A stretch of DNA of 64,000 nucleotides, taken from the NCBI RefSeq assembly GCF_018413645.1, contig NZ_JAHCDA010000002.1, positions 434,001 to 498,000 of the forward strand, written 5' to 3'. The notes beneath the pieces are model-generated. The model saw only the letters and a list, made by a program, of their open reading frames with translations, was not told where the DNA came from and searched no databases. The position numbers were made by a program, and so were the translations under genes. This stretch comes from Roseococcus pinisoli. GTDB lineage: Bacteria > Pseudomonadota > Alphaproteobacteria > Acetobacterales > Acetobacteraceae. Below are positions 8,990 to 18,979 of the stretch, one piece after another (within the stretch, counting starts at the first letter, position 1; every line of letters starts with the position of its first letter).

Positions 8990-10187
8990 GGTGGCCCCAG
9001 GCGAAGAAGTCGCCGCCCTCCCGACGCAGGAAGTTGGCGAGCACCATGCGATGCACCTCGGAAGCGCCGTCCACCAGCCGCGCCTGGCGCGCGTAGCGGT
9101 ACATCCACTCGACCGGCGTGTCCTTGGAATAGCCCTTGGCGCCGAGCAGCTGGATTGCCGTGTCGGCCGCCTTATGGAGCGCATCGGCGGCGACGATCTT
9201 CGCCATGCTGACCTCCTTGCGCGCGAAGTCGCCCTGGTCGAGCTTCCAGGCGGCGCGCATGGTCAGCAGCCGGCTGATGTCGAGCTGCATGGCGGCCTCG
9301 CCTACCATCATCTGCACGCTCTCCCGGTCCGCGAGCTTCACGCCGAAGGTGGAGCGCTGCTCGGTATGCGCCTGCGCGATCTCCAGCGCGCGGCGGCCGA
9401 GGCCGGTCCAGCGCATGCAGTGCGTGAGGCGCGCGGGGCCGAGCCGGATCTGGGTCAGCTTCAGCCCGTCACCCACGCCCATCAGGCGGTTCTCGTCGGG
9501 AATCTCCAGCCCATCGAAGGTGATCTCGCAATGCCCGCCATGTTCCTCAGGCCCCATGATCGGGATGCGGCGCTCGATCTTCCAGCCGGGCTGGTCGGCG
9601 TGGAAGAGGAAGGCGGTGAGGCCCTTGCGCGGATCGTCGCTCGTCTTGGCCATCAGGATGAAGTGCTTGGACTCGCCCGCGCCCGTGATGAACCACTTGC
9701 GGCCGGTGATGCGCCAGCGGTCGTTGCCGATGCGCTCGGCGGCCGTATAGGTCATGCCCGGGTCGCTGCCGGCGCCGCCCGGCTCGGTCATGGCGAAGCT
9801 CGACTGGACCTCGCCGCGCACGACCGGCATGAGCCACCAGTCCTTCTGCGCCTGCGTGGCGACCTTGTTCATCACCATCATGTTGCCGTCGTCGGGCGCG
9901 GCCGAGTTGAAGCAGACGGGCCCGAAGATGGAGCGGTTCATCTCCTCGTAGCAGGCCGCCATGCCGGTGAAGGGCAGGCCCTGGCCGCCGATGTCTTCCG
10001 GCAGCTGCAGGCACCACAGGCCGGCTGCCTTCACCTCGGCGCGCAGCGTCTGAAGCAGCGCGGGGGCAATATTCTCGTGCTCGTCATAGCTCGCGCGGTC
10101 GGCCTCGAGCGGAATCAGCCGGTCGTTCACGAAGGCGCGGACGGCCTGGCGCTTGGCTTCGCTCTTGGGGTCGAGGGTGAAGTCCAT
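8982..10187 (-). CDS. Acyl-CoA dehydrogenase family protein (LvaC/ACAD11-like)
   Basis: FAD-dependent acyl-CoA dehydrogenase of 401 residues. Visible family features are the FAD/substrate segment FAMTEPGGAGSDPGMTYT, the middle beta domain with RKWFITGAGESKHFILMAKT, and the C-terminal segment RQARLVDGASEVHRMVLANF, where the Glu of SEVHR matches the flavin-domain signature. The ATG of MDFTLDPKSEAKR lies 13 bases after the SDR stop. Placed between an SDR and an APH-type kinase, it resembles the ACAD10/11-type enzymes that convert phosphorylated 4-hydroxyacyl-CoA to enoyl-CoA rather than a beta-oxidation dehydrogenase. Confidence 0.87.
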   Translation of the reverse strand: MDFTLDPKSEAKRQAVRAFVNDRLIPLEADRASYDEHENIAPALLQTLRAEVKAAGLWCLQLPEDIGGQGLPFTGMAACYEEMNRSIFGPVCFNSAAPDDGNMMVMNKVATQAQKDWWLMPVVRGEVQSSFAMTEPGGAGSDPGMTYTAAERIGNDRWRITGRKWFITGAGESKHFILMAKTSDDPRKGLTAFLFHADQPGWKIERRIPIMGPEEHGGHCEITFDGLEIPDENRLMGVGDGLKLTQIRLGPARLTHCMRWTGLGRRALEIAQAHTEQRSTFGVKLADRESVQMMVGEAAMQLDISRLLTMRAAWKLDQGDFARKEVSMAKIVAADALHKAADTAIQLLGAKGYSKDTPVEWMYRYARQARLVDGASEVHRMVLANFLRREGGDFFAWGHHG

Positions 10188-10200
10188 GTCAGAAACTCTT

Positions 10201-10959
10201 TCAGATCGCGTTGATCGAATGGCCGCCATCGACCGTGAGGACCGAGCCCGTCATATGCGCGCCGGCCTGCGAGGCCAGCAGCAGCAGCGCGCCGTCAAGG
10301 TCCTCCGGCTTGCCGAGGCGGCGCTGCGGGATGCGGCGGATCATGGCCTGACCGCCTTCGGAGGCGAAGAATTCGGCATTGAGGTCGGAGGCGATGTAGC
10401 CGGGCGCGATGGCGTTCACGCGGATGGAATGCCGCGCGAGCTCGACCGCCATCTGCTTGGTGAGCTGGATCAGCCCGGCCTTGGCCGCCGTGTAGCCCGC
10501 GACGCCCGGGATCACGCGCAGGCCGAGGATGGAGGCGATGTTGATGATGGAACCGCCCGACTTGGCCGCGACCATCCGCTTCGCCGCCGCCTGGCCCACC
10601 AGGAAGGCGCCGCGCAGGTTGATGTCCAGCACGCTGTCCCAATCCTCGGCCGTCTGGTCGAGGAAGCCGCGCGTGGCGGCGATGCCGGCATTGTTGATCA
10701 GGATGTCGCAGACAGGGCCCGCGTCCAGCGCGGCGGCGATGCTCGCCTCGTCCTGCACGTCGAGCTTCGCGGCGCTGGCGCGCGACCCGAGCTCGGCGGC
10801 CAACTTTTCGCAGGCCTCGATGCGGCGGGCGGCGAGCACGACCTCGGCGCCGGCGCGATGGAGCACCCGGGCAAAATGGCCGCCCAGCAGCCCCGAGGCG
10901 CCGGTGATGAAGGCCTTCCGCCCCTCGAGTGAAAACATTTGTTGCGCTGCCTCCGTCAT
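10201..10959 (-). CDS. SDR family oxidoreductase
   Basis: Classical short-chain dehydrogenase of 252 residues. The nucleotide-binding glycine motif is TGASGLLG near residue 18, NNAG follows the central strand, and the catalytic Tyr and Lys are in YTAAK after the Ser of the INIAS strand. The C-terminus GSVLTVDGGHSINAI is typical of FabG-like enzymes. It is the first gene of a four-gene minus-strand operon with the acyl-CoA dehydrogenase, kinase and DUF6285 genes, and probably oxidises a hydroxyacyl-CoA intermediate. LvaD occupies the same place in the P. putida pathway. Confidence 0.87.
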   Translation of the reverse strand: MTEAAQQMFSLEGRKAFITGASGLLGGHFARVLHRAGAEVVLAARRIEACEKLAAELGSRASAAKLDVQDEASIAAALDAGPVCDILINNAGIAATRGFLDQTAEDWDSVLDINLRGAFLVGQAAAKRMVAAKSGGSIINIASILGLRVIPGVAGYTAAKAGLIQLTKQMAVELARHSIRVNAIAPGYIASDLNAEFFASEGGQAMIRRIPQRRLGKPEDLDGALLLLASQAGAHMTGSVLTVDGGHSINAI

Positions 10960-11140
10960 TGGCCGGAAGGATTGGAGGGCGGGGCCTGGATGGTCAACCC
11001 GGCGCGCCGGCCGGCCCGGTTGGCAGCGGCGCGCCTCCCTTGGCGAGGGTCGATCCTGGGTTCAGGATGCCGCGGTCGCGCTGTCGGCACAGGACAGGCG
11101 AAGGAACGGCCGTAAGGGCCCGAGCAAAAAGGGAACGCCC

Positions 11141-12535
11141 ATGTCGGGCACCATGTTCGACCGCATCTGGGACAGCCACGCCATCGCCGATCTCGGCGAG
11201 GGATGGTCGCTGCTCTATCTCGATCGCCTGCTGGTGCACGATCTCAGCGGCGGGCGGGCCATGCGGGAGCTGGCCGAGAAGGGCCGTCGCGTGGCTGAGC
11301 CCAACAAGGTCTTCGCCGTGCCGGACCACGCCATCTCCAGCGCACCGGGCCGGACCGAGCACACCTATCCCAAGGGGGCGGCGCTGCTCGCCTCGCTGCG
11401 TGAGCGCAGCAAGGCCGAGGGCGTGCGGATCTTCGACATCGGCACGCCCGGCAACGGCATCGTCCACGTCGTGGGGCCGGAGCAGGGGATCGTGCTGCCC
11501 GGGCTGACGCTGGCCTGCGGCGACAGCCACACCTGCACCAATGGCGGCATGGGTGCCCTGGCCTTCGGCATCGGCTCGAGCGAGCTGGTGCATGCGCTGG
11601 CGACGCAGACCGTGCCGCAGCGCCGCCCGGGGACCTTCCGCATCCGCTACGAGGGCGTGCGCCCCGCCGGCGTCACGGCGAAGGACATGATCCTGGCCGC
11701 CATCGGCCGCTTCGGCGCGGCGGCAGGCACGGGCATGGCGATGGAATATGCGGGGAGCGCCGTGCGCGCGATGAGCGTCGAGGAGCGGCTGACCCTCTGC
11801 AACCTTTCCATCGAGATGGGCGCGAAGACCGGCATGGTCGCGCCGGACGACACCACCTTCGAATACCTCGCCGGCCGCCCCTTCGCGCCGAAGGGCGCCA
11901 CCTGGGATGCGGCACTGGCCGACTGGCGCAAGGTACCTTCGGACCCCGGCGCGCGCTTCACGCGGGACGAGGCGATCGACATGGCGGAGCTCGCGCCGCA
12001 GATCACCTGGGGCACCAGCCCGGAGATGGTCTCGGACGTGACCGGCCATGTCCCGACGCTGGAGGACACGGTCCCAAGCCGCCGCGCCGGGCTCGAGGCT
12101 GCGTTGCGCTACATGGGGCTGGAGCCGGGCCAGAAGATTGCCGGGACGAAGGTGGACTGGGTCTTCATCGGCAGCTGTACGAATTCCCGCCTGTCGGATC
12201 TGCGCGCCGCGGCCGAGGTGCTGAAGGGCCGCAAGAAGGCCGAGCACGTCACCGCCTGGGTCGTGCCCGGCAGCGAGCAGGTGAAGGCCGATGCGGAGGC
12301 GGAGGGGCTTCACCATCGGTTCCGGGAGGCCGGCTTCGAGTGGCGCGAGCCCGGCTGCGCACTCTGCGTCGCGGCCAATGGCGAGACGGTGCCGAGCGGC
12401 GCGCGCTGCGTCTCCACGTCGAACCGCAACTTCGTGGGCCGGCAGGGCACCGGCGCGCGCACGCATCTCGCGTCGCCGGCCATGGCCGCGGCGGCCGCGC
12501 TGGCGGGCGCCATCGTCGACGTCAGGAGCTACTGA
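11141..12535 (+). CDS. leuC: 3-isopropylmalate dehydratase large subunit
   Basis: Aconitase-family large subunit of 464 residues that, with LeuD, isomerises 2- to 3-isopropylmalate in leucine synthesis. The three [4Fe-4S] ligands are present: Cys346 in IGSCTNSRLSDL, and Cys406 and Cys409 in EPGCALCVAANGE. The N-terminal TMFDRIWDSHAI and the ACGDSHTCTNGGMGALAFGI active-site strand are typical. The start MSGTMFDRIW is preceded by AAAAAGGGAACG; a much longer open frame upstream is chance. leuD begins one base after the stop. LeuC paralogues acting on other 2-hydroxy-dicarboxylates exist, so the leucine role rests on the leuD-leuB context. Confidence 0.92.
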   Translation: MSGTMFDRIWDSHAIADLGEGWSLLYLDRLLVHDLSGGRAMRELAEKGRRVAEPNKVFAVPDHAISSAPGRTEHTYPKGAALLASLRERSKAEGVRIFDIGTPGNGIVHVVGPEQGIVLPGLTLACGDSHTCTNGGMGALAFGIGSSELVHALATQTVPQRRPGTFRIRYEGVRPAGVTAKDMILAAIGRFGAAAGTGMAMEYAGSAVRAMSVEERLTLCNLSIEMGAKTGMVAPDDTTFEYLAGRPFAPKGATWDAALADWRKVPSDPGARFTRDEAIDMAELAPQITWGTSPEMVSDVTGHVPTLEDTVPSRRAGLEAALRYMGLEPGQKIAGTKVDWVFIGSCTNSRLSDLRAAAEVLKGRKKAEHVTAWVVPGSEQVKADAEAEGLHHRFREAGFEWREPGCALCVAANGETVPSGARCVSTSNRNFVGRQGTGARTHLASPAMAAAAALAGAIVDVRSY

Positions 12536-12536
12536 G

Positions 12537-13160
12537 ATGGAAGCCTTCCGGATCGTCGAGGGCACCGCCATTCCGCTGATGGAAGCGAATGTCGATACCG
12601 ATGTGATCATCCCGATCCAGCGCCTGGTCGGCTCCGGCCGGGAGGGGCTCGGCGAATTCGCCTTCGAGCGGCGGCGCTACCTGCCGGACCGCAGCGACAA
12701 TCCGGACTTCATCCCCAACCAGGGGCCCTACAAGGGCAGCGGCATCCTGCTCGCCGACGAGAATTTCGGTTGCGGCTCCTCGCGGGAGGGGGCGGTCTGG
12801 GCGCTGATGGGCATGGGCGTGCGCTGCGTCATCGCGCCGAGCTTCGGCGACATCTTCTTCTCGAACTGCTTCCAGAACGGGCTGCTGCCGGTGCGCCTGC
12901 CGATCGAGGCCATCCGACGGATCGCCGAGCAGACCGAGGAAAGCCCCGGCAATGCCCGCACGACGGTGGACCTGGAGCGCAAGGTGGTGATCACGCCGCG
13001 CGGCGAGACCATTCCCTTCGCCGTGGACGACCGCAAGCGCGAGGCCATGCTGGACGGGCTCGACGACATCTCGCTCACGCTGAAGCAGGCGGATGCCATC
13101 GCCGCCTGGCGTGAGCAGGACAGGACGGAACGCAATTGGGCGTGGGAGAGTGTGGTTTGA
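12537..13160 (+). CDS. leuD: 3-isopropylmalate dehydratase small subunit
   Basis: Swivelling-domain partner of LeuC, 207 residues, which completes the isopropylmalate isomerase active site. Family motifs are VDTDVIIPIQRLV near the N-terminus, the substrate loop NFGCGSSREGAVWAL and the segment APSFGDIFFSNCFQNGLLPV. The ATG lies one base after the leuC stop, and the last codon overlaps the TTG start proposed for leuB, so leuC-leuD-leuB form one translationally coupled unit. Confidence 0.94.
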   Translation: MEAFRIVEGTAIPLMEANVDTDVIIPIQRLVGSGREGLGEFAFERRRYLPDRSDNPDFIPNQGPYKGSGILLADENFGCGSSREGAVWALMGMGVRCVIAPSFGDIFFSNCFQNGLLPVRLPIEAIRRIAEQTEESPGNARTTVDLERKVVITPRGETIPFAVDDRKREAMLDGLDDISLTLKQADAIAAWREQDRTERNWAWESVV

Positions 13161-14260
13161 AGATTCTGGTTCTTGCCGGTGACGGCGTCGGCCCCGAGGT
13201 GACGGGCCAGGCCGTGCGCGTGCTGCAGTGGTTCGCGCAGAACCGCAACCTCGATCTCCGCCTCACCGAGCGCGACTTCGGCATGACCAACTGGCAGAAG
13301 CACGGCACCCTGATGCCGGACGAGACCTGGGAGCAGATCCAGGCGGCCGACGCCATTCTCTTCGGCGCCACCGGCAGTCTCGATCAGGCCGCGGTCATCC
13401 CGCCGGAAGAGCGCCGCAAGGGCTCGCTGCTGCGCATGCGCAAGGGGCTCGACGTCTTCGCCAATATGCGCCCGGTGAAGATGCAGCCCGCGCTGGCCGA
13501 GGGCAGCCCCTACAAGCCCCGCGTGACCGAGGGCGTCGACCTCATCTTCGTGCGCGAGCTGACGGCCGGCATGTATTTCGGTACGCCGCGCGGCGTCGAG
13601 ACCCTGCCCGACGGCACCCGCCGGGGCGTGAACACCCATACCTATACCGAGGCCGAGATCCGGCGCGCCGTGCGCTTTGCCTTCGAGCTGGCGCGCAGCC
13701 GGCGCAACCACGTGACCAGCGTGGACAAGGCCAATGTGATGGAGGCCGGTGCGCTGTGGCGCGAGATCGCGGGGGCGATCCACAAGGAGGAATTCCCCGA
13801 TGTCGGCTTCGAGCACATGCTGGCCGACAATTGCGCCATCCAGCTGGCCCGCAACCCCACGCGCTTCGACGTGCTGGTGACCGACAACCTCTTCGGAGAC
13901 CTGCTGAGCGACGCGGCCGGGGCCATCATCGGTTCGCTCGGCATGCTGCCCTCGGCCTCGCTCTCCGCGCCCGATGCCCAGGGGCGCCGACGCGCGCTCT
14001 ACGAGCCGATCCATGGCTCGGCGCCCGACATCGCGGGGAAGGGGATTGCGAACCCGTTGGGCTCCATCCTCTCGGTCGCGATGATGCTGCGCTGGAGCGC
14101 GAACCGGCCGGAGGATGCGGCACTCCTGGAGAAGGCCGTGGAAGGCGCGCTGGCGAAAGGCGCGCGCACGGCCGATATCGCTTCGCCCGGCGAGGCGGTC
14201 GTCTCCACGAGCGGCATGGGCGATGCCGTGATCGCGGCGCTGGAGAACGCGGCGCGCTGA
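13157..14260 (+). CDS. leuB: 3-isopropylmalate dehydrogenase
   Basis: NAD-dependent beta-decarboxylating dehydrogenase of 367 residues. Motifs: GDGVGPEV at the N-terminus, RMRKGLDVFANMRPVKM with the substrate arginines, SVDKANVME with the catalytic Lys, DNLFGDLLSDAAGAIIGSLG with the metal-binding aspartates, and EPIHGSAPDIAGKGIANPLG for NAD binding. A TTG start at 13157 is proposed because GGGAGAG lies six bases upstream and it gives the usual N-terminus KILVLAGDG. It overlaps the leuD stop (TTGA). The linker around residues 150-170 is not identical to typical LeuB, so a related malate/tartrate-type dehydrogenase is possible, but adjacency to leuCD favours LeuB. Confidence 0.87.
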   Translation: MKILVLAGDGVGPEVTGQAVRVLQWFAQNRNLDLRLTERDFGMTNWQKHGTLMPDETWEQIQAADAILFGATGSLDQAAVIPPEERRKGSLLRMRKGLDVFANMRPVKMQPALAEGSPYKPRVTEGVDLIFVRELTAGMYFGTPRGVETLPDGTRRGVNTHTYTEAEIRRAVRFAFELARSRRNHVTSVDKANVMEAGALWREIAGAIHKEEFPDVGFEHMLADNCAIQLARNPTRFDVLVTDNLFGDLLSDAAGAIIGSLGMLPSASLSAPDAQGRRRALYEPIHGSAPDIAGKGIANPLGSILSVAMMLRWSANRPEDAALLEKAVEGALAKGARTADIASPGEAVVSTSGMGDAVIAALENAAR

Positions 14261-14287
14261 ACCGGCGCCCGCTCGCCGCGCCGGTTC
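14259..14287. terminator. Bidirectional hairpin between leuB and the histidine kinase gene
   Basis: GAACCGGCGC (14259-14268) and GCGCCGGTTC (14278-14287) form a perfect 10-bp stem with a 9-base loop. It spans the 25-base gap between two convergent genes and touches both stop codons. A shared terminator is the likely function, although no strong U-tract is present on either side. Confidence 0.65.
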
Positions 14288-15716
14288 AGGCGGCGGCGAG
14301 CGGGAAGCGCAGGTCCCAGGTCACGCCGTGCTCGGGGAAGGCCAGCGTCACCGAGCCTTCCACGGCCTGCGCAACGGCCCATTCCAGGACGTCGCGCCCG
14401 AAGCCGCGGCGGCTGCTTGGCCGCACCTCGGGGCCGCCGGTCTCGCGCCAGGAAACCAGGCATTCCTCGGCCGTGGTCTCCCAGGACAGCCGCACCCGGC
14501 CATCCGGCACCGAGAGGGCGCCATATTTCGCGGCATTGGTCGCCAGTTCGTGCAGCGCCATGCCGATGTGCAGCACCGCCGGGTTGTGGAGATGCACCGG
14601 GGGGCCGGAGACCTCGATCCGGTCGTTCTGGAACGGGGCCAGCTGCACCTCCGCAACCTCGCCCAGTGTCGAGACCTGCCCATCCTCGCGCACCAGCAGC
14701 TGCTGCGCCTCGGACAACGAATGCAGCCGGTCGGAAAGGCGCTCCGCCAGTTCCTCCTGCGTCGCGGCGCCGGCTGCGGTCTGGCGCAGCAGGGCCTGCA
14801 CGACCGCGAGCAGATTGCCGACGCGATGCTTCACCTCGTTATGGAGGAAGCGGATGCGGTCCTCGCTGGCCCTACGGGCGGTGATGTCGACGGCGCCCCC
14901 GATCAGGCCCGGCCCCTCACGCATCGGCTCCAGGATGATGTCGAACCAGCGCTCGCCCACCTGGACCTGCGCCCGCGCCTGCTGGCCGGTCTCGAGCACG
15001 CCGTGCTCCAGGCCGACGATCTCGCTCAGGGCCGGCTCCGGCAGCACCTCCTGCACGCTGCGACCGACGACGTCCCGGCCGGGCTGGCCGAGATCCCCCT
15101 TGCTCATCCAGGTGAAGGTGAGGTTCTCGTCCTGCGAGAAGACGGTGACGCCGGAGGCAGCGAGCGCCGTCTCGAACCGCCGGTTCACGGCCGCCAGCGT
15201 CTCCGTCCGATCGGCGACGCGGCGTTCGAGCGTGGCGGCGAGCTCCGTCAGCTCCGCTTCGCGCCGCTGCAGTGCCTGGACCAGCGTGTTGCGCTCCACG
15301 ATCCGCCTCTCCAGCGCGGCATTGGCCTCGCTCAGGGTGGAGGGAGCGGGAAGGGCGATCAGCCTGGGCAGCAGTGGCCAGAGGAGGACGGCCGTCACGA
15401 CCGAGACGCCAGCGGTGGCGACCTTCACCAGCCCCTCGAGCCAGTAATAGGGCAGCCAGAGCGTCAGAATCCCGAAGAAGTGCGACAGGCTGCAGAACAG
15501 CATGAAGCCGGCGAAAAGCCAGCCGAGCCAGGGGAAGGCGACGTCGGGCCGGCGGCGCAGGAAGGCGACGGTCGCCACGGCAATGGAGATGTAGGAGAGG
15601 GCGATCAGCACGTCCGAGGCCGAGTGCAGCCAGATCAGGCCCGGTTCCCAGAGGAGGCAGAAGCCGTGGGGCGTCAGGACCGACGGCTCGAAGAGGCTGC
15701 TCATCAGGCTGCTCAT
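14286..15716 (-). CDS. HWE-family sensor histidine kinase with ethylene-receptor-like membrane domain
   Basis: Membrane kinase of 476 residues. Three N-terminal hydrophobic helices (about 28-53, 61-84, 88-112) align with the ethylene-binding domain of plant ETR1. ASDVLIALSYISIA and FMLFCSLSHFFGI place Asp35, Tyr42, Ile45, Cys75 and His79 at exactly the spacing of ETR1 Asp25, Tyr32, Ile35, Cys65 and His69, where Cys and His coordinate copper(I). A coiled coil (about 120-175) and a PAS domain (about 178-285) follow. The kinase has His297 in NEVKHRVGNLLAVVQ, the N-box HELATNAAKYGAL and SWRETGGPEV, the W-x-E feature that names the HWE group. No response regulator is adjacent. Ethylene or copper binding is inferred from residue conservation. 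Confidence 0.85.
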   Translation of the reverse strand: MSSLMSSLFEPSVLTPHGFCLLWEPGLIWLHSASDVLIALSYISIAVATVAFLRRRPDVAFPWLGWLFAGFMLFCSLSHFFGILTLWLPYYWLEGLVKVATAGVSVVTAVLLWPLLPRLIALPAPSTLSEANAALERRIVERNTLVQALQRREAELTELAATLERRVADRTETLAAVNRRFETALAASGVTVFSQDENLTFTWMSKGDLGQPGRDVVGRSVQEVLPEPALSEIVGLEHGVLETGQQARAQVQVGERWFDIILEPMREGPGLIGGAVDITARRASEDRIRFLHNEVKHRVGNLLAVVQALLRQTAAGAATQEELAERLSDRLHSLSEAQQLLVREDGQVSTLGEVAEVQLAPFQNDRIEVSGPPVHLHNPAVLHIGMALHELATNAAKYGALSVPDGRVRLSWETTAEECLVSWRETGGPEVRPSSRRGFGRDVLEWAVAQAVEGSVTLAFPEHGVTWDLRFPLAAA

Positions 15717-15783
15717 GAAGTCCCCCCGGGCCGGCCCGCCTACTCCACTACAAAACCGCCAGCCGCATGGATCGGGACGATTA

Positions 15784-16997
<1,214 letters not shown>

Positions 16998-17001
<4 letters not shown>

Positions 17002-18062
17002 GCGGGCTTCTCCAGAAGGGCGACCGCCTCGCCGCGCCATTGGCCCGTCCCGGTCACGAGCACCTGAGGCGCGCCGGCCGCGATGGCCAGGGCGCCGAGG
17101 GCGAGGCCCATCGGGAAGGCAGCCTCCACGGCATGGCCGACCAGGTCGGCCGTGAAGAGGTCGGGCGTGGTGCCGAGGGCCGCCAGTTCGTCCCGCGTGG
17201 GGCCGGGAGCGCCGCAGGCGGTCGAGATGGTGAGGCAGCCGGGGCTGCGCTCCGGCAGCCCCGCGAAGAGGGCGGCAAGGCGATCGGGCCGGCCGGCTGC
17301 GGGGCCCTGGTCGGTCGCGATATGGGACAGCACAGCCAGGGGCGAGGCTGCCGTCGTGGCCGGTTCCAGCGTCAGGAAGGCCGCCGCGCTGCCGAAGACC
17401 ATGCCCGGGCGCCCGGGCAGCGGCTGCCAGGGGCCGGCCTGCAGGGCGCCGCCGAAGGCATAGAGCAGCAGCTGGTCGAACCGCTCGCCCGCGAAGGCGC
17501 CGCCGACCAGGCCGAGCTCGGAAGTTCCCGCCGCGATGCGCGCGGCCTGGACACGAATGGCCTCGGCGCCCGCGATCTCCTCGCCGAGCAGCGTGCGCGA
17601 GGAGCCCGCGACGTTGTGGACGATGGAGATGGAGCCCGCGAGGAGATTGGAGAGCTGGGCAAGGAACAGCGTCGGGCGCAGCCCGTCCATCAGCATGCGA
17701 TGGCGCCCGGCCTCGTCGGGCCTGACGGCCAGGATCTGCTCGTCCAGCGCCGTGTCGCGCTCGCCGCCGCCGGCGGCCACGATGAGATCCACCTCGGCCA
17801 CGCGGTCGCGCAGGCCCGCATCGTCGAGGGCGAGGCCGGCCGCATAGACGCCCAGCCGCTGCCAGGTCTCCATCTGCCGCATCTCGCGGCGGGGGATGGT
17901 GGTGTCGAAGGGAAGGGGTGCGAGCGGATGGACCGGGTAAGGGGCGAAACGCACCTCGTCCAGGACGGGCGCGGCACCCTTCAGGAGTGCGGCATGCGCC
18001 GATCGGCCCTCGCCCTGCGAGGAGGCGAGGCCGACGCCGGTAATCGCGACAGGGCGCTTCAT
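16998..18062 (-). CDS. Beta-ketoacyl synthase-like protein lacking the catalytic cysteine (FabF2XL-like)
   Basis: Thiolase-fold protein of 354 residues, about 50 shorter than a normal KAS. The N-terminus RPVAITGVGLASSQGEG is typical, but the nucleophile elbow near residue 150 reads IVHNVAGSSRTLLGEE with no cysteine, and the first histidine region reads STACGAPGPTRDE instead of the normal HGTGT-type motif. A later His in ADLVGHAVEAAFPMG is kept. Loss of Cys with retained fold recalls chain-length-factor subunits of type II polyketide synthases. It lies between fabZ and the intact ketosynthase with four-base overlaps on both sides, so a heterodimer with that ketosynthase is a reasonable inference. 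Confidence 0.8.
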
Positions 18063-18508
18063 GCCGCAAGCCCGATCGCGGCCGCGCGGGTCCGGACGGC
18101 CTGCTCGAGGTCCGGGGAGGGGAAGGTCATGGTGCGCAAGGTCAGCTCCGCCTCGGCCACGCGGGTGTTTCCGTCGGCCAGGATGCCCTTCAGAACGGCA
18201 TAGCCCGAGCCGTCATGGATCAGCTCGGCCGTGACGGTCAGGATGGCGCCGGGCTTCACCATGCCGCGCATCTTCGCCTCGCCGACCTTGGCCAACAGCG
18301 CCATGCGGGTGAAGCCGCTGCGGGCGAGCATGAGCCAGCCGCAGGCCTGGGCCATGGTCTCGACCATCAGCACGCCCGGCAGAAGGGGAAAGCCCGGAAA
18401 ATGCCCCTCGAAGACGGGGCTTGCCTCGGGCACACGGGCTTCGGCGACGAGCCGGGCCTCCTCGCGGGAGGTGACCCGGTCGATCATCTCGAAATATTCC
18501 AGGCGCAA
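18059..18508 (-). CDS. 3-hydroxyacyl-ACP dehydratase (FabZ-like, FabZXL position)
   Basis: Hotdog-fold dehydratase of 149 residues that removes water from 3-hydroxyacyl-ACP during chain elongation. The active-site helix is intact: His36 in EGHFPGFPLLPG and Glu50 in VLMVETMAQACGW. It begins three bases after the acpXL stop and overlaps the next ketosynthase-like gene by four bases, so it is part of one translationally coupled operon. The C-terminus is slightly extended relative to housekeeping FabZ. The neighbouring AcpXL-type carrier suggests it works on very long acyl chains. Confidence 0.86.
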   Translation of the reverse strand: MRLEYFEMIDRVTSREEARLVAEARVPEASPVFEGHFPGFPLLPGVLMVETMAQACGWLMLARSGFTRMALLAKVGEAKMRGMVKPGAILTVTAELIHDGSGYAVLKGILADGNTRVAEAELTLRTMTFPSPDLEQAVRTRAAAIGLAA

Positions 18509-18511
18509 GCT

Positions 18512-18808
18512 TCAGGCCTGCTTGGCGGCCACGAGTTCCTCGATGCGCTCGGCGAGGGGGCCCATGACGAAGAACTGCTCGGCCGGGGCCTTGCCGCTGT
18601 TCACCTGCTCGGTCCAGGCCTCGACCGGCACCTTGATGCCGAAGCGCTTGTCGATCTCGAAGACGATGTCGAGGAAATCGAGGCTGTCGATGCCGAGGTC
18701 GTTGATGACGTGAGCCTCCGGCGTGATCTTCGCGCGGTCCACATTGGCCGTTTCCGCGATGATATCGGCGATGGTCTCGAAGGTCTGGTCAGGCGCGGCC
18801 TGGCTCAC
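18512..18808 (-). CDS. acpXL: Acyl carrier protein, AcpXL type
   Basis: Acyl carrier protein of 98 residues with phosphopantetheine site Ser42 in [20 protein letters not shown]. Residues [20 protein letters not shown] and the region after the helix, [20 protein letters not shown], closely follow rhizobial AcpXL, the special carrier that delivers a C28-type hydroxy fatty acid to lipid A. It is longer than AcpP. A GTG start at 18808 gives the usual short N-terminus; no ATG is available in frame nearby. It leads the operon with fabZ and two ketosynthase-like genes and is divergent from the ATP-grasp gene. Confidence 0.85.
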   Translation of the reverse strand: MSQAAPDQTFETIADIIAETANVDRAKITPEAHVINDLGIDSLDFLDIVFEIDKRFGIKVPVEAWTEQVNSGKAPAEQFFVMGPLAERIEELVAAKQA

Positions 18809-18979
18809 GGCGGCGGACTCCGGGTCGAATGAGGGGGTGGCAGGGTTTGGCGCGGATGGGCCGCCATGTCCAGCCGCCGCGCAGCCCGACGGGTCCGCGG
18901 CCGCAGCCCGGCGCTGATCCGCTCCCTCCCGCTGGACGGAACGGGCGGCGTCGGTGAAGAGAGCGCGCGCGGCATCTTC

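Noticed and set aside
10960-11140. Leucine attenuator or T-box leader before leuC
   Set aside because: No run of Leu codons in a short leader frame and no T-box signature could be found in the 180-base gap, only GC-rich sequence.
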